This document shows positions 54,714-61,970 of a stretch of 64,000 nt of DNA, in pieces. The stretch covers positions 124,001 through 188,000 of the forward strand of contig NZ_ALCH01000001.1 in assembly GCF_000279535.1 (NCBI RefSeq), written 5' to 3'. Position numbers and translations under genes: made by a program. Position 1 is the first letter of the stretch, and the number at the start of each line of letters is the position of its first letter. Source of the stretch: Streptococcus infantis SPAR10 (GTDB lineage: Bacteria > Bacillota > Bacilli > Lactobacillales > Streptococcaceae). Below the pieces are notes generated by a model that was not told the origin of the DNA, searched no databases, and saw nothing but the letters and a program-made list of their open reading frames with translations.

Positions 54714-54741
54714 GGAAACTTTAAGATAGGAGCTGTATACT
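54709..54741 (+). promoter_or_regulatory. CiaR-controlled promoter of the third csRNA
   Basis: CTTAAG-N5-TTTAAG (54709-54725), ten bases, TATACT (54736-54741). The first half-site contains the stop codon of the upstream gene. Confidence 0.88.
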
Positions 54742-54747
54742 TATCTC

Positions 54748-54840
54748 ATAAGTTAAGAAGACCTTAACTTATACTCCTAAAACTTTTTCATAATAATCTC
54801 CCTATAAAAAATTAAGTCGCCCAATCAGGCGGCTTTTTTT
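54748..54840 (+). ncRNA. Cia-dependent small RNA (csRNA), third and divergent
   Basis: An RNA of about 93 bases. A 5' hairpin (AAGTTAAG with CTTAACTT) is followed by TACTCCTA and AATCTCCCTA anti-ribosome-site stretches and a terminator (GTCGCC, CAATCA, GGCGGC, T run). It keeps the csRNA plan and the segment TTTTTCATAATAATCTCCCT but differs elsewhere from the twin copies, so its targets may differ in part. Confidence 0.88.
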
Positions 54841-54877
54841 GTTCTAATTCTATGTTTTTTCATGATATAATAGCCCT

Positions 54878-55600
54878 ATGAGATTAGATAAATTTTTAGT
54901 TGCCTGTGCTGTCGGGAGTCGGACCGAGGTAAAAAACTTTCTAAAGGCTGGGCGCGTGACGGTCAATGGCGAGAAAGAAAAATCTGCCAAGCTACAAATT
55001 GATGAAGAGACAGACGAGATTTGTTTTGACGGACAAAAGCTAGACTACGAGGAGTTTGTTTACTATATGATGAACAAGCCCCAGGGCGTTATCTCAGCGA
55101 CTGAAGATCCTAAACACAAGACTGTTTTGGATTTGTTGGATGACTATGCACGTGCCAAGGAAGTTTTCCCGGTAGGGCGCTTGGATATCGATACGCATGG
55201 ACTCTTGCTCTTGACCAATGATGGCAAGCTGGCTCATGCTCTTCTTTCACCAAAACGTCATGTGGATAAAACCTATCTAGCGCAAGTCAATGGAATCATG
55301 ACGGATGAAGACATTGAGACATTTGCGCAAGGAATTCCGCTCAAGGACTTTACCTGTCAGCCTGCCAAACTGGAGCTTGTGTCTATTGATACGGAAAAGG
55401 ATCAAAGCCTGGTCCGAGTGACCATTGCAGAAGGGAAATTTCACCAGGTCAAACGGATGGTGGCCTACTGTGGTAAAGAAGTTGTGGACTTGCAACGTTT
55501 AACCATGGGAACTTTGACCTTGGATGAGGATTTGAAAAGTGGAGAATGGCGTCGTTTAAGCAAGGAAGAGCTAGAAGGCTTGCTTAAAAGTGTTCAATAA
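54878..55600 (+). CDS. rsuA: 16S rRNA pseudouridine synthase RsuA
   Basis: A 240-residue pseudouridine synthase of the RsuA family, expected to modify U516 of 16S rRNA. An N-terminal S4 RNA-binding domain (RLDKFLVACAVGSR, residues 1-50) precedes the catalytic domain with GRLDIDTHGLLLLTNDG (catalytic Asp near residue 104) and KFHQVKRM near the end. Length is normal. It is between the third csRNA and pepC. RluB-like enzymes are related, but the size fits RsuA. Confidence 0.92.
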   Translation: MRLDKFLVACAVGSRTEVKNFLKAGRVTVNGEKEKSAKLQIDEETDEICFDGQKLDYEEFVYYMMNKPQGVISATEDPKHKTVLDLLDDYARAKEVFPVGRLDIDTHGLLLLTNDGKLAHALLSPKRHVDKTYLAQVNGIMTDEDIETFAQGIPLKDFTCQPAKLELVSIDTEKDQSLVRVTIAEGKFHQVKRMVAYCGKEVVDLQRLTMGTLTLDEDLKSGEWRRLSKEELEGLLKSVQ

Positions 55601-55611
55601 ACTGGATAATA

Positions 55612-55642
55612 GGAAAAGGTAGGGGAAATGTCCCTGCCTTTT
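55612..55642 (+). terminator. Terminator of rsuA
   Basis: AAAAGGTAGGG pairs with CCCTGCCTTTT (one mismatch) around a GAAATGT loop, followed by T. Confidence 0.8.
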
Positions 55643-55653
55643 TCAGTTTTTGG

Positions 55654-55681
55654 TTGCTTCCTTTGTGAAAAGAGTTATAAT
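55654..55681 (+). promoter_or_regulatory. Promoter of pepC
   Basis: TTGCTT (55654-55659), 16 bases, TATAAT (55676-55681). AAAGGAGG precedes the pepC start. Confidence 0.65.
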
Positions 55682-55707
55682 AGACAGTAAGAAAAAAGGA
55701 GGATTTT

Positions 55708-57042
55708 ATGAACGCGATTCAAGAATCATTTACAGATAAATTATTTGCTAACTATGAAGCAAATGTAAAATACCAAGCTATCGAAAATGCTGCCAGTCAC
55801 AATGGAATTTTTGCAGCCCTTGAGCGTCGTCAAAGCCATGTAGACAACACACCTGTTTTCTCACTTGACTTGACTAAGGACAAGGTCACTAACCAGAAAG
55901 CATCTGGCCGTTGCTGGATGTTTGCGGCACTTAATACTTTCCGCCACAAACTCATCTCTCAATACAAACTTGAAAACTTTGAATTGTCACAAGCCCACAC
56001 CTTCTTCTGGGACAAGTATGAAAAATCTAATTGGTTCTTGGAGCAAGTGATTGCGACTGCTGACCAAGAATTGACAAGCCGCAAGGTTAGCTTCCTACTC
56101 CAAACTCCACAACAAGATGGTGGTCAGTGGGATATGGTAGTTTCTCTCTTTGAGAAATACGGTGTCGTTCCTAAGTCTGTTTATCCAGAGTCTGTTTCAT
56201 CTAGTAGCAGCCGTGAGCTCAATGCAATCCTTAACAAATTGCTTCGTCAAGATGCTCAAATCTTGCGTGACCTCTTGGCTTCTGGCGCTGACCAAGCAAC
56301 TGTTCAAGCCAAGAAAGAAGACCTCTTGCAAGAAATCTTTAACTTCCTTGCTATGTCATTGGGGCTCCCACCACGTCAATTTAACTTTGCTTATCGCGAT
56401 AAGGATGACAACTACCAAAGCGAAAAAGGCATCACTCCACAAGAGTTTTACAAGAAATATGTTGACCTTCCACTAGAAGACTATGTTTCTGTGATCAATG
56501 CTCCAACTGCTGATAAACCATATGGCAAATCCTATACAGTTGAGATGTTGGGAAATGTTGTTGGTAGCCGTGCAGTTCGCTACATTAACGTACCGATGGA
56601 ACGCTTGAAGGAATTGGCCATTGCCCAAATGCAAATAGGAGAAACTGTTTGGTTTGGTTCAGATGTCGGCCAGCTCAGCAACCGTAAAGCAGGAATCCTT
56701 GCGACAGATGTCTATGATTTTGAATCAAGTATGGATATTCAACTCACTCAAGACAAGGCTGGACGTTTGGACTACAGCGAAAGCTTGATGACCCACGCTA
56801 TGGTCTTGACAGGTGTTGATTTGGATGAAAATGGTAAATCAACTAAGTGGAAAGTTGAAAACTCATGGGGAGACAAGGTCGGAACAGATGGTTACTTTGT
56901 TGCTTCAGATGCTTGGATGGACGAATATACTTACCAAATCGTTGTCCGTAAAGAATTACTGACAGCAGAAGAACGAGCTGCTTATGAAGCAGAACCAATC
57001 GTCCTTGCACCATGGGATCCAATGGGTGCCTTGGCAGAATAA
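55708..57042 (+). CDS. pepC: Aminopeptidase C (C1B cysteine peptidase)
   Basis: A 444-residue cytoplasmic bleomycin hydrolase-type aminopeptidase. The catalytic Cys is in ASGRCWMF (about residue 70), the His in THAMVLTG (about residue 366) and the Asn in ENSWGDK (about residue 388). The C-terminal tail that self-limits the barrel active site ends DPMGALAE. Length is normal. In pneumococcus, as I recall, pepC is followed directly by the man operon; here a 3.9-kb composite element separates them, inserted 18 bases past the stop. Confidence 0.95.
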   Translation: MNAIQESFTDKLFANYEANVKYQAIENAASHNGIFAALERRQSHVDNTPVFSLDLTKDKVTNQKASGRCWMFAALNTFRHKLISQYKLENFELSQAHTFFWDKYEKSNWFLEQVIATADQELTSRKVSFLLQTPQQDGGQWDMVVSLFEKYGVVPKSVYPESVSSSSSRELNAILNKLLRQDAQILRDLLASGADQATVQAKKEDLLQEIFNFLAMSLGLPPRQFNFAYRDKDDNYQSEKGITPQEFYKKYVDLPLEDYVSVINAPTADKPYGKSYTVEMLGNVVGSRAVRYINVPMERLKELAIAQMQIGETVWFGSDVGQLSNRKAGILATDVYDFESSMDIQLTQDKAGRLDYSESLMTHAMVLTGVDLDENGKSTKWKVENSWGDKVGTDGYFVASDAWMDEYTYQIVVRKELLTAEERAAYEAEPIVLAPWDPMGALAE

Positions 57043-57052
57043 ATGAGATATA

Positions 57053-57060
57053 AAAAGAAT
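57053..57060. other. Left 8-bp target site duplication (AAAAGAAT)
   Basis: AAAAGAAT directly precedes the left inverted repeat at 57061 and recurs at 60991-60998 directly after the right inverted repeat ending at 60990. ISL3-family elements make 8-bp duplications. Confidence 0.8.
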
Positions 57061-58540
57061 GTTTCTATAATTTTTAGGGTTGGTGGAAATTTTCCACCAA
57101 CCCTATTTTAGTGTATACAAAAAGGCCAACATCCATTATATTAAAAGCGCCTAAACCTAAAACAAAAGAATGATGACCATATGAACAATATACTAGAAGC
57201 TACACTACAAATCAAAGATAAAAACATTATTTGGGATAATAATGTTCAAGAGAAGATATTAAAAAATAGAAAATCTTTATTTTATTCAGCTACATATACG
57301 CATAAACCAGAATTTTGTGCCGTTTGTGGGTGCGTTAGCCAAAATAACAATATAGTTAAAAACGGGACGAAAACTTCTCGTATCACTCTCTGTTCTGTTT
57401 CAGGCCTTCCAGCCTACTTAAATCTACGAAATCAGAGATTTCTCTGTAGAGAATGTGGTTCTTCATTTACTGCAGATACTAGTCGAATTGTAGAAAAATA
57501 CTGTCATATCTCGAAACGATTAAAAAATGAAATTAAGGCAAAAATAAGTGAAACAGTATCTGAAACATATATTGCCAAAGAAACAAATGTTTCAATTCAT
57601 ACCGTTAGACGTATCATAGATGATACAGCACGATTATTAACGATTAAACCATTACATGATTTACCCGAGCATTTGTGTTTTGATGAATTTAAATCTGTTA
57701 AATCTTCCGATAGTAATATGAGCTTCATTATTTGTGATAGCACTACACACAAGTTGGTCGATGTTGTACGAGATAGAAAATCTTACAGTTTGAAACAATA
57801 TTTTTATCGTTTTGAGCCTAAGACTAGATTAAAGGTGAAAACTATCTCCATCGATATGTACTTGCCATACATTCAATTAATAAAAGAAATGTTTCTTAAC
57901 GCAAAAATTATCATTGATCCTTTTCACATTGTACAAGCCTTGAATAGAGAACTAAATCGAACTCGGGTACGTATCATGAATCAGCATCGTTATAAAAATC
58001 CTAAATTATATCGAAAGTTAAAACATTATTGGAAGTTAATTTTAAAGAACCCTAATGAACTTCAGAACTATAAATATAATCGTTATAAGCTTTTTGAAAG
58101 CTTCATAACAAGTAAAGGAATCGTAGATTATATCTTAGAAAACAATCCATCTCTAAAAAATGATTATGAGGTTGTACATTCACCTCGTGAATGTATACAG
58201 GATAGAGATTATATAGAATTCAAGGAAACGATTGAAGCAGCTACGCAATTAGACCTATCTCCTGGTTTAAAAAGAGTATTAAAGACTCTTATGACTTACT
58301 TGCCATATATTCAAAATACTTGTGAGTATCCAACTAGAACAAAAGGCCCTATTGAAGGAATAAACAATAAAATAAAAGTGCTTAAAAGAAATGCCTACGG
58401 CTTTAGAAACTATTACTATTTTAGAAATAGGATTATTTTAATAACAAAAATGTTTGGCCCAAAACAAAAAGGAATTAAGCAACAATTAGTTGCTTAATCC
58501 CTTCCTAAATTTCTTCATCAACACTATTTGACAAAGAGCC
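57061..58540 (+). mobile_element. Complete ISL3-family insertion sequence
   Basis: A 1480-bp IS. The left end (GTTTCTATAATTTTTAGGG) and the inverted right end (GGCTCTTTGTCAAATAGTG) form imperfect terminal repeats of about 29 bases sharing roughly 17 positions. A near-perfect 29-base palindrome at 57077-57105 lies inside the left end. One intact transposase gene is present. Confidence 0.85.
57181..58497 (+). CDS. ISL3 family transposase
   Basis: A 438-residue transposase that appears intact. The N-terminal zinc-finger region has CAVCGC and CRECGSSF; a helix-turn-helix follows (KETNVSIHTVRRIIDD). The catalytic DDE core is visible as LCFDEFKS, IIIDPFHIVQALNRE and the final Glu in GPIEGINNKIKVLKRNAYGFRN, the ISL3 hallmark. 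No ribosome site of note precedes the ATG (GATGACC). The same first 13 codons recur at 59504 in the truncated left-end copy. It could mobilise both its own IS and the larger composite. Confidence 0.93.
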   Translation: MNNILEATLQIKDKNIIWDNNVQEKILKNRKSLFYSATYTHKPEFCAVCGCVSQNNNIVKNGTKTSRITLCSVSGLPAYLNLRNQRFLCRECGSSFTADTSRIVEKYCHISKRLKNEIKAKISETVSETYIAKETNVSIHTVRRIIDDTARLLTIKPLHDLPEHLCFDEFKSVKSSDSNMSFIICDSTTHKLVDVVRDRKSYSLKQYFYRFEPKTRLKVKTISIDMYLPYIQLIKEMFLNAKIIIDPFHIVQALNRELNRTRVRIMNQHRYKNPKLYRKLKHYWKLILKNPNELQNYKYNRYKLFESFITSKGIVDYILENNPSLKNDYEVVHSPRECIQDRDYIEFKETIEAATQLDLSPGLKRVLKTLMTYLPYIQNTCEYPTRTKGPIEGINNKIKVLKRNAYGFRNYYYFRNRIILITKMFGPKQKGIKQQLVA

Positions 58541-58731
58541 CTTTTTTAGTGCTCAAAATAGCACTCAATTTTAAATGGATTTGGTGTTCAAAAAATATAA
58601 TCAAATGCAACAAACTAATTTCATTTTTAATAGGCACAATTAATTTTAGAAGATAGTACGAAAAAATATTGACTGTTTTCTTTAGAATGTGTAAAATTTA
58701 GATAGATTATTTAAAGTGAGGTTTTTTTATC

Positions 58732-59337
58732 TTGTCTATATTAAAGAAGAAATTTAATAAGTTTAGTGTTCTATTGAATCTGGTATTAATAGCTATTATA
58801 GCTATTGGAGTGCTATTTTTCTTACCTAAGGAACATAAATCAGAAGTCAAATCGTCAATTAATATCGAAAGTATTGAAAAAGTGAATGAAGTTGTATTTT
58901 TGAATGCGGGAATTAATGAAATTATTTCTGAAACAAAAACAACTCAAGTTTTTGGGTTTGATGTGCCGTTCTCTAAAAAAGCAGCATTAGTAATTTTAAA
59001 TTATAACGCTAAATTTGGAATTAAAAGTAGTGTAAAGGTTGAACAAATAAGCGAAAAAGAATATAAGGTTATTGTTCCAAAATTGGAAGTAATTGGTGTT
59101 GAACTTTCAAAAGATGATCCTTATGATTTATATGATAGTCATGGAGAGTTATTAAGTGGGACTACAGAAGATGTTGATACTGGGAAATTGGTCACAAACC
59201 AACTTTCTAGTGATAAACAAGCAGAGTATTTAGATAAATTTAAGAGTGAAATTAAAGAATCTGCAATCAATTATTATAAAACAATATTTTCTTCAATGGA
59301 TTCTGAAGTAAAAGTAACTATAGAATTTACAGAATAA
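58732..59337 (+). CDS. DUF4230-like single-pass membrane protein (element cargo)
   Basis: A 201-residue protein with a basic start, one membrane helix (12-30) and an extracellular domain of 170 residues resembling DUF4230 (SINIESIEKVNEVVFLNAG, then KIGIK-type strand region). It starts with TTG at 58732, with GTGAGG about ten bases upstream; no ATG is available nearby. It is AT-rich and lies between the complete IS and the truncated IS end, so it is cargo of the composite element. A strong terminator follows. No function is known to me for this family. Confidence 0.72.
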   Translation: MSILKKKFNKFSVLLNLVLIAIIAIGVLFFLPKEHKSEVKSSINIESIEKVNEVVFLNAGINEIISETKTTQVFGFDVPFSKKAALVILNYNAKFGIKSSVKVEQISEKEYKVIVPKLEVIGVELSKDDPYDLYDSHGELLSGTTEDVDTGKLVTNQLSSDKQAEYLDKFKSEIKESAINYYKTIFSSMDSEVKVTIEFTE

Positions 59338-59346
59338 TTTTTGAAA

Positions 59347-59382
59347 TACAAAACCCTGACCATCTCTGGTCAGGGTTTTGTG
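59347..59382 (+). terminator. Strong bidirectional terminator after the DUF4230 gene
   Basis: AAAACCCTGACCA pairs perfectly with TGGTCAGGGTTTT over a four-base loop. Confidence 0.92.
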
Positions 59383-59383
59383 T

Positions 59384-59541
59384 GGTTCTATAATTTTTAG
59401 GGTTGATGGAAATTTTCCACCAACCCTATTTTAGTGTATACAAAAAGGCCAACATCCATTATATTAAAAGCGCCTAAACCTAAAACAAAAGGATGATGAC
59501 CATATGAACAATATACTAGAAGCTATACTACAAATCAAAGA
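59384..59541 (+). mobile_element. Truncated left end of a second ISL3 copy
   Basis: These 158 bases match 57061-57218 almost exactly, including the terminal repeat (GGTTCTATAATTTTTAGGG), the palindrome and the first codons of the transposase. Identity stops abruptly after CAAATCAAAGAT, where a gltD remnant begins. Confidence 0.92.
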
Positions 59542-59924
59542 TGCACACAATGAAGGTGTTACATTCCATTTCTTAGAGAATATTAAAGAAGTATTGCGTG
59601 ATGAGAGTGGGAAAGTAACTGGTGTAAAGGTTATTACAATGGAACTTGGTGAATCAGATGAAAGTGGAAGAAGATTAACGCATGAAGTGGCAGGTAGTGA
59701 ACATATTATTCCATGTGATCTTGTCGTTGCAGCAATTGAACAAAAGTAGACTTTAGTGTTCTAGATGAAAGGTAAAAATTTGACTTTCGGTCAACATCAG
59801 AATACATTAGAAATAAATAATAACAGGTGATGCATATTTAGGTCCTCAATCTATCGCAACCGCAATTAAAGACGGGCGAGAAGTTGCGACAGAAGTACAT
59901 GAATCGTTTAAAGAAAACATATAA
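59504..59924 (+). pseudogene. Chimeric remnant: transposase start fused to decayed gltD-like C-terminus
   Basis: The first 13 codons come from the transposase (MNNILEAILQIKD); the rest, AHNEGVTFHFLENI, KVTGVKVITMELGE and PCDLVVAAIEQK, matches the C-terminal pyridine-nucleotide oxidoreductase region of glutamate synthase small subunit (GltD)-like proteins. The joined frame stops at 59749. After further stops and a frameshift, the family's final segment (TGDAYLGPQSIATAIKDGRE) is still readable to a stop at 59924. It is a decayed gene; the N-terminal four-fifths is missing. The source is probably another Firmicute. Confidence 0.75.
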
Positions 59925-60117
59925 ATAACTTGTGGTGCCTTTCGTTTTTTACTGGGAAAATTAAGGAACTATAGTTATAAATACTTAAAGATATTAATAT
60001 ATTAACATGCGTATATTTATAGGAAGATTAAATAGAAATATTTGATATTAGCAAGAATATCTACATCTTATAACATATAGGTATTAATATATTCATAAAA
60101 TATTAGGAGGAGAAATA

Positions 60118-60810
60118 ATGAACAAGAAACTATTATCAGGCTTATGTGCAGCAGTACTCTTATCAGGTTTAGTAGGATGCGGACCTAAGGAGTCAAAACA
60201 AAATACCACAACAAGTACTTCTACAATAGAAACAAAAAATACCACAACAAATAACTCTGAAGTAACAGAGAAGAACTTCAAAGACTTCCCGGATACAGAT
60301 GAAAAGTACTTCACATATGAAGAGTGGCAAGAAGGATACGCAATCTATAGTTGTACTTCTGACGACAAGGTTGTTCGTGTACCAAAAACCATTAATGGTA
60401 AACCTGTTATAGCGATTGCACAGCGTGGTATGGCAAATCTTGAAAAATGTGAAGCAATCGTCTTACCAGATACAGTAAGATATGTTGGAGAGTCATCTTT
60501 TGGTCAAGATAAAGCATTGAAGTACATTTATTTAGGAACATCATTAGAAACTGTTGATGATCACGCATTTTTAGGAGCAAGTTCTCTAGAGTCTGTTGTA
60601 TTTCCAGAAGGAACAAAATCAATTGGTCAATTGGTATTTTCAGACACACCATCAATCAAATCGATCACAATACCTGAAAGTGTAATTGAAATAACAGACT
60701 TATTTTACTTCCCAGAAAATTCAAATAAGAATGTAGAAATCCATACACCTAAGGGATCAAAGGCAGAAGAGGCTGCCAATAGTTTAGGACTCAAAGTAGT
60801 AAATGACTAA
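60118..60810 (+). CDS. Leucine-rich-repeat (BspA-like) lipoprotein
   Basis: A 230-residue surface lipoprotein. The signal peptide (MNKKLLSGLCAAVLLSG) ends in the lipobox LVGC, lipidated at Cys21, followed by a Thr/Ser/Asn-rich linker (25-50). From about residue 85 come LRR_5/BspA-type repeats (IVLPDTVRYVGESSF, YLGTSLETVDDHAF, VFPEGTKSIGQLVF, TIPESVIEI). BspA-like repeats often bind host or bacterial surface proteins. AGGAGGAG precedes the start. It lies inside the composite element and seems to be its only intact surface-protein cargo. Confidence 0.85.
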   Translation: MNKKLLSGLCAAVLLSGLVGCGPKESKQNTTTSTSTIETKNTTTNNSEVTEKNFKDFPDTDEKYFTYEEWQEGYAIYSCTSDDKVVRVPKTINGKPVIAIAQRGMANLEKCEAIVLPDTVRYVGESSFGQDKALKYIYLGTSLETVDDHAFLGASSLESVVFPEGTKSIGQLVFSDTPSIKSITIPESVIEITDLFYFPENSNKNVEIHTPKGSKAEEAANSLGLKVVND

Positions 60811-60821
60811 AGGGGAATAGT

Positions 60822-60848
60822 ATGAACAAGAAACTACTATCAGGCTTA
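60822..60848 (+). pseudogene. Truncated start of a second lipoprotein gene
   Basis: Twelve bases after the lipoprotein stop, AGGGGAA and an ATG open a frame with the same first nine codons (MNKKLLSGL). It is cut off at 60848 where an IS3-type end begins. It shows that the lipoprotein gene once had a tandem paralogue. Confidence 0.8.
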
Positions 60849-60957
60849 GGGACTGACCCCAAAAAGTGAGAATTTAATAAAAACACCCTAGGGCTACCGT
60901 CTTCGGTATTCAACCGGAGACAGGTAGTCCAATTTTTGTTGGATTCTTTTTTCATTA
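60849..60957 (-). mobile_element. IS3-family fragment (transposase C-terminus and terminal end)
   Basis: On the minus strand the frame reads NEKRIQQKLDYLSPVEYR, the characteristic end of IS150-group IS3 transposases, then a short tail closing with TTTTTGGGGTCAGTCCC, a terminal inverted repeat. Only about 109 bases remain. Confidence 0.85.
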
Positions 60958-60960
60958 GGT

Positions 60961-60990
60961 TCTTCATCAACACTATTTGACAAAGAGCCA
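60961..60990 (+). mobile_element. Right end of the second ISL3 unit
   Basis: TTCTTCATCAACACTATTTG plus ACAAAGAGCC is identical to the right end of the complete IS at 58511-58540. It is the outer right border of the composite element. Confidence 0.88.
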
Positions 60991-61021
60991 AAAGAATCAG
61001 GTGATAAACCTGATTCTTTTT
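60991..61021 (-). terminator. Terminator of the man operon, overlapping the right target duplication
   Basis: AAAAGAATCAGG pairs with CCTGATTCTTTT over a seven-base loop. The first eight bases are the right target duplication. Before insertion this hairpin probably also closed pepC. Confidence 0.85.
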
Positions 61022-61044
61022 TTGTTTGTACATTCTCGCCGAGA

Positions 61045-61956
61045 TTACATGATACCGAAGAAACGAGCTGCGATACCAACTGCAAAGAGGGCAAGGATGA
61101 TTGTGATTGGAGATACTTTTTTCTTAAGCAACCACATGCAAAGGAAAGTAAGGAGAAGTCCCATCAATCCTGGAATCAATGAGTCCAACTGACCTTGAAG
61201 CGTTTGTGGTTGAACGCTATCTAGGCTCATACCACTAAGCGCTTGACCAAGAATGCCCTTCAATTCTCCACCAGTAACAGCACCTTCTGGGAAGTTGATG
61301 TAGGCACCTTCTGACAATTGTTTGCCTGGAAGGTTGATAGTGAAGTTGATGGATACCCAACGTTGTACAAGAACGGCAAGGATGAACATACCAAGGATAG
61401 ATGCACCCTTAGTGATGTCTTTCAAGATACCACCTGACATGTCTTTAGTGATTTCAGATCCAGCTTTGTAACCAAACTCTTGTGTATACCAAAGGAATGA
61501 CATACGGATTGCATTCCATCCAAAGAAGAAGAGAAGTGGTCCAACGATGTTACCAGTTGCAGCAAGTGATGCACCAAGGGCACCAAGGATCGGACGAACT
61601 GTAAACCAGAAGACTGGGTCACCGATACCAGCAAGAGGTCCCATCATACCGATCTTAACACCTTGGATAGCAGCGTCATCGATTTCAGTACCGTTTGCGC
61701 GTTCTTCTTCAAGTGCAAGAGTAACCCCCATGATTGGAGCAGCTACGTATGGGTGAGTGTTGAAGAATTCAAGGTGACGCTCAAGAGCAGCTGCTTGATC
61801 TTCTTTTTTAGTGTAAAGTTTCTTGATAGCTGGGATCAAAGAGTAAGCCCAACCCAAGTTTTGCATACGTTCGTAGTTCCAAGAACCTTGAAGGAATTGT
61901 GAACGCCACCAAACTTTTTGGCGATCTGATTTTGATAATTGAATTTTTTCAGCCAT
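61045..61956 (-). CDS. manN: PTS mannose/fructose/sorbose family IID component
   Basis: A 303-residue EIID membrane component of the mannose-class phosphotransferase system. It starts MAEKIQLSKSDRQKVWWRS, has the conserved QGSWNYERMQNLG-type segment and GMMGPLAGIGDPVFWFTVRP near residue 110, and ends in a hydrophobic anchor. With EIIC it forms the channel for glucose, mannose and amino sugars. It is 14 bases after manM. It is the last gene before the terminator at 60991. Confidence 0.94.
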   Translation of the reverse strand: MAEKIQLSKSDRQKVWWRSQFLQGSWNYERMQNLGWAYSLIPAIKKLYTKKEDQAAALERHLEFFNTHPYVAAPIMGVTLALEEERANGTEIDDAAIQGVKIGMMGPLAGIGDPVFWFTVRPILGALGASLAATGNIVGPLLFFFGWNAIRMSFLWYTQEFGYKAGSEITKDMSGGILKDITKGASILGMFILAVLVQRWVSINFTINLPGKQLSEGAYINFPEGAVTGGELKGILGQALSGMSLDSVQPQTLQGQLDSLIPGLMGLLLTFLCMWLLKKKVSPITIILALFAVGIAARFFGIM

Positions 61957-61970
61957 GATTGTTCCCCTTT

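Larger units (their letters stand above)
57061..60990 (+). mobile_element. Composite ISL3-family element (3.93 kb) between pepC and man operon
   Basis: The segment begins with an ISL3-type left end (57061) and finishes with the matching right end (60990) and is flanked by AAAAGAAT on both sides. It holds a complete IS (57061-58540), cargo with a DUF4230 gene (58541-59383), and a second unit bounded by left and right IS ends (59384-60990) whose transposase is replaced by a gltD remnant, a lipoprotein gene and an IS3 fragment. Inner borders show no duplication of their own, so the whole probably moved as one unit. Confidence 0.75.

Noticed and set aside
57061-57110. Palindrome AGGGTTGGTGGAAA / TTTTCCACCAACCCT as the native pepC terminator
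   Set aside because: The same palindrome recurs at 59400 within the second IS left end, so it belongs to the IS. It may still stop transcripts, but it is not native to pepC.
58541-59383. Separate insertion of the complete IS with its own target duplication
   Set aside because: The eight bases after 58540 (CTTTTTTA) do not match AAAAGAAT, while those after 60990 do, so the larger unit is favoured.
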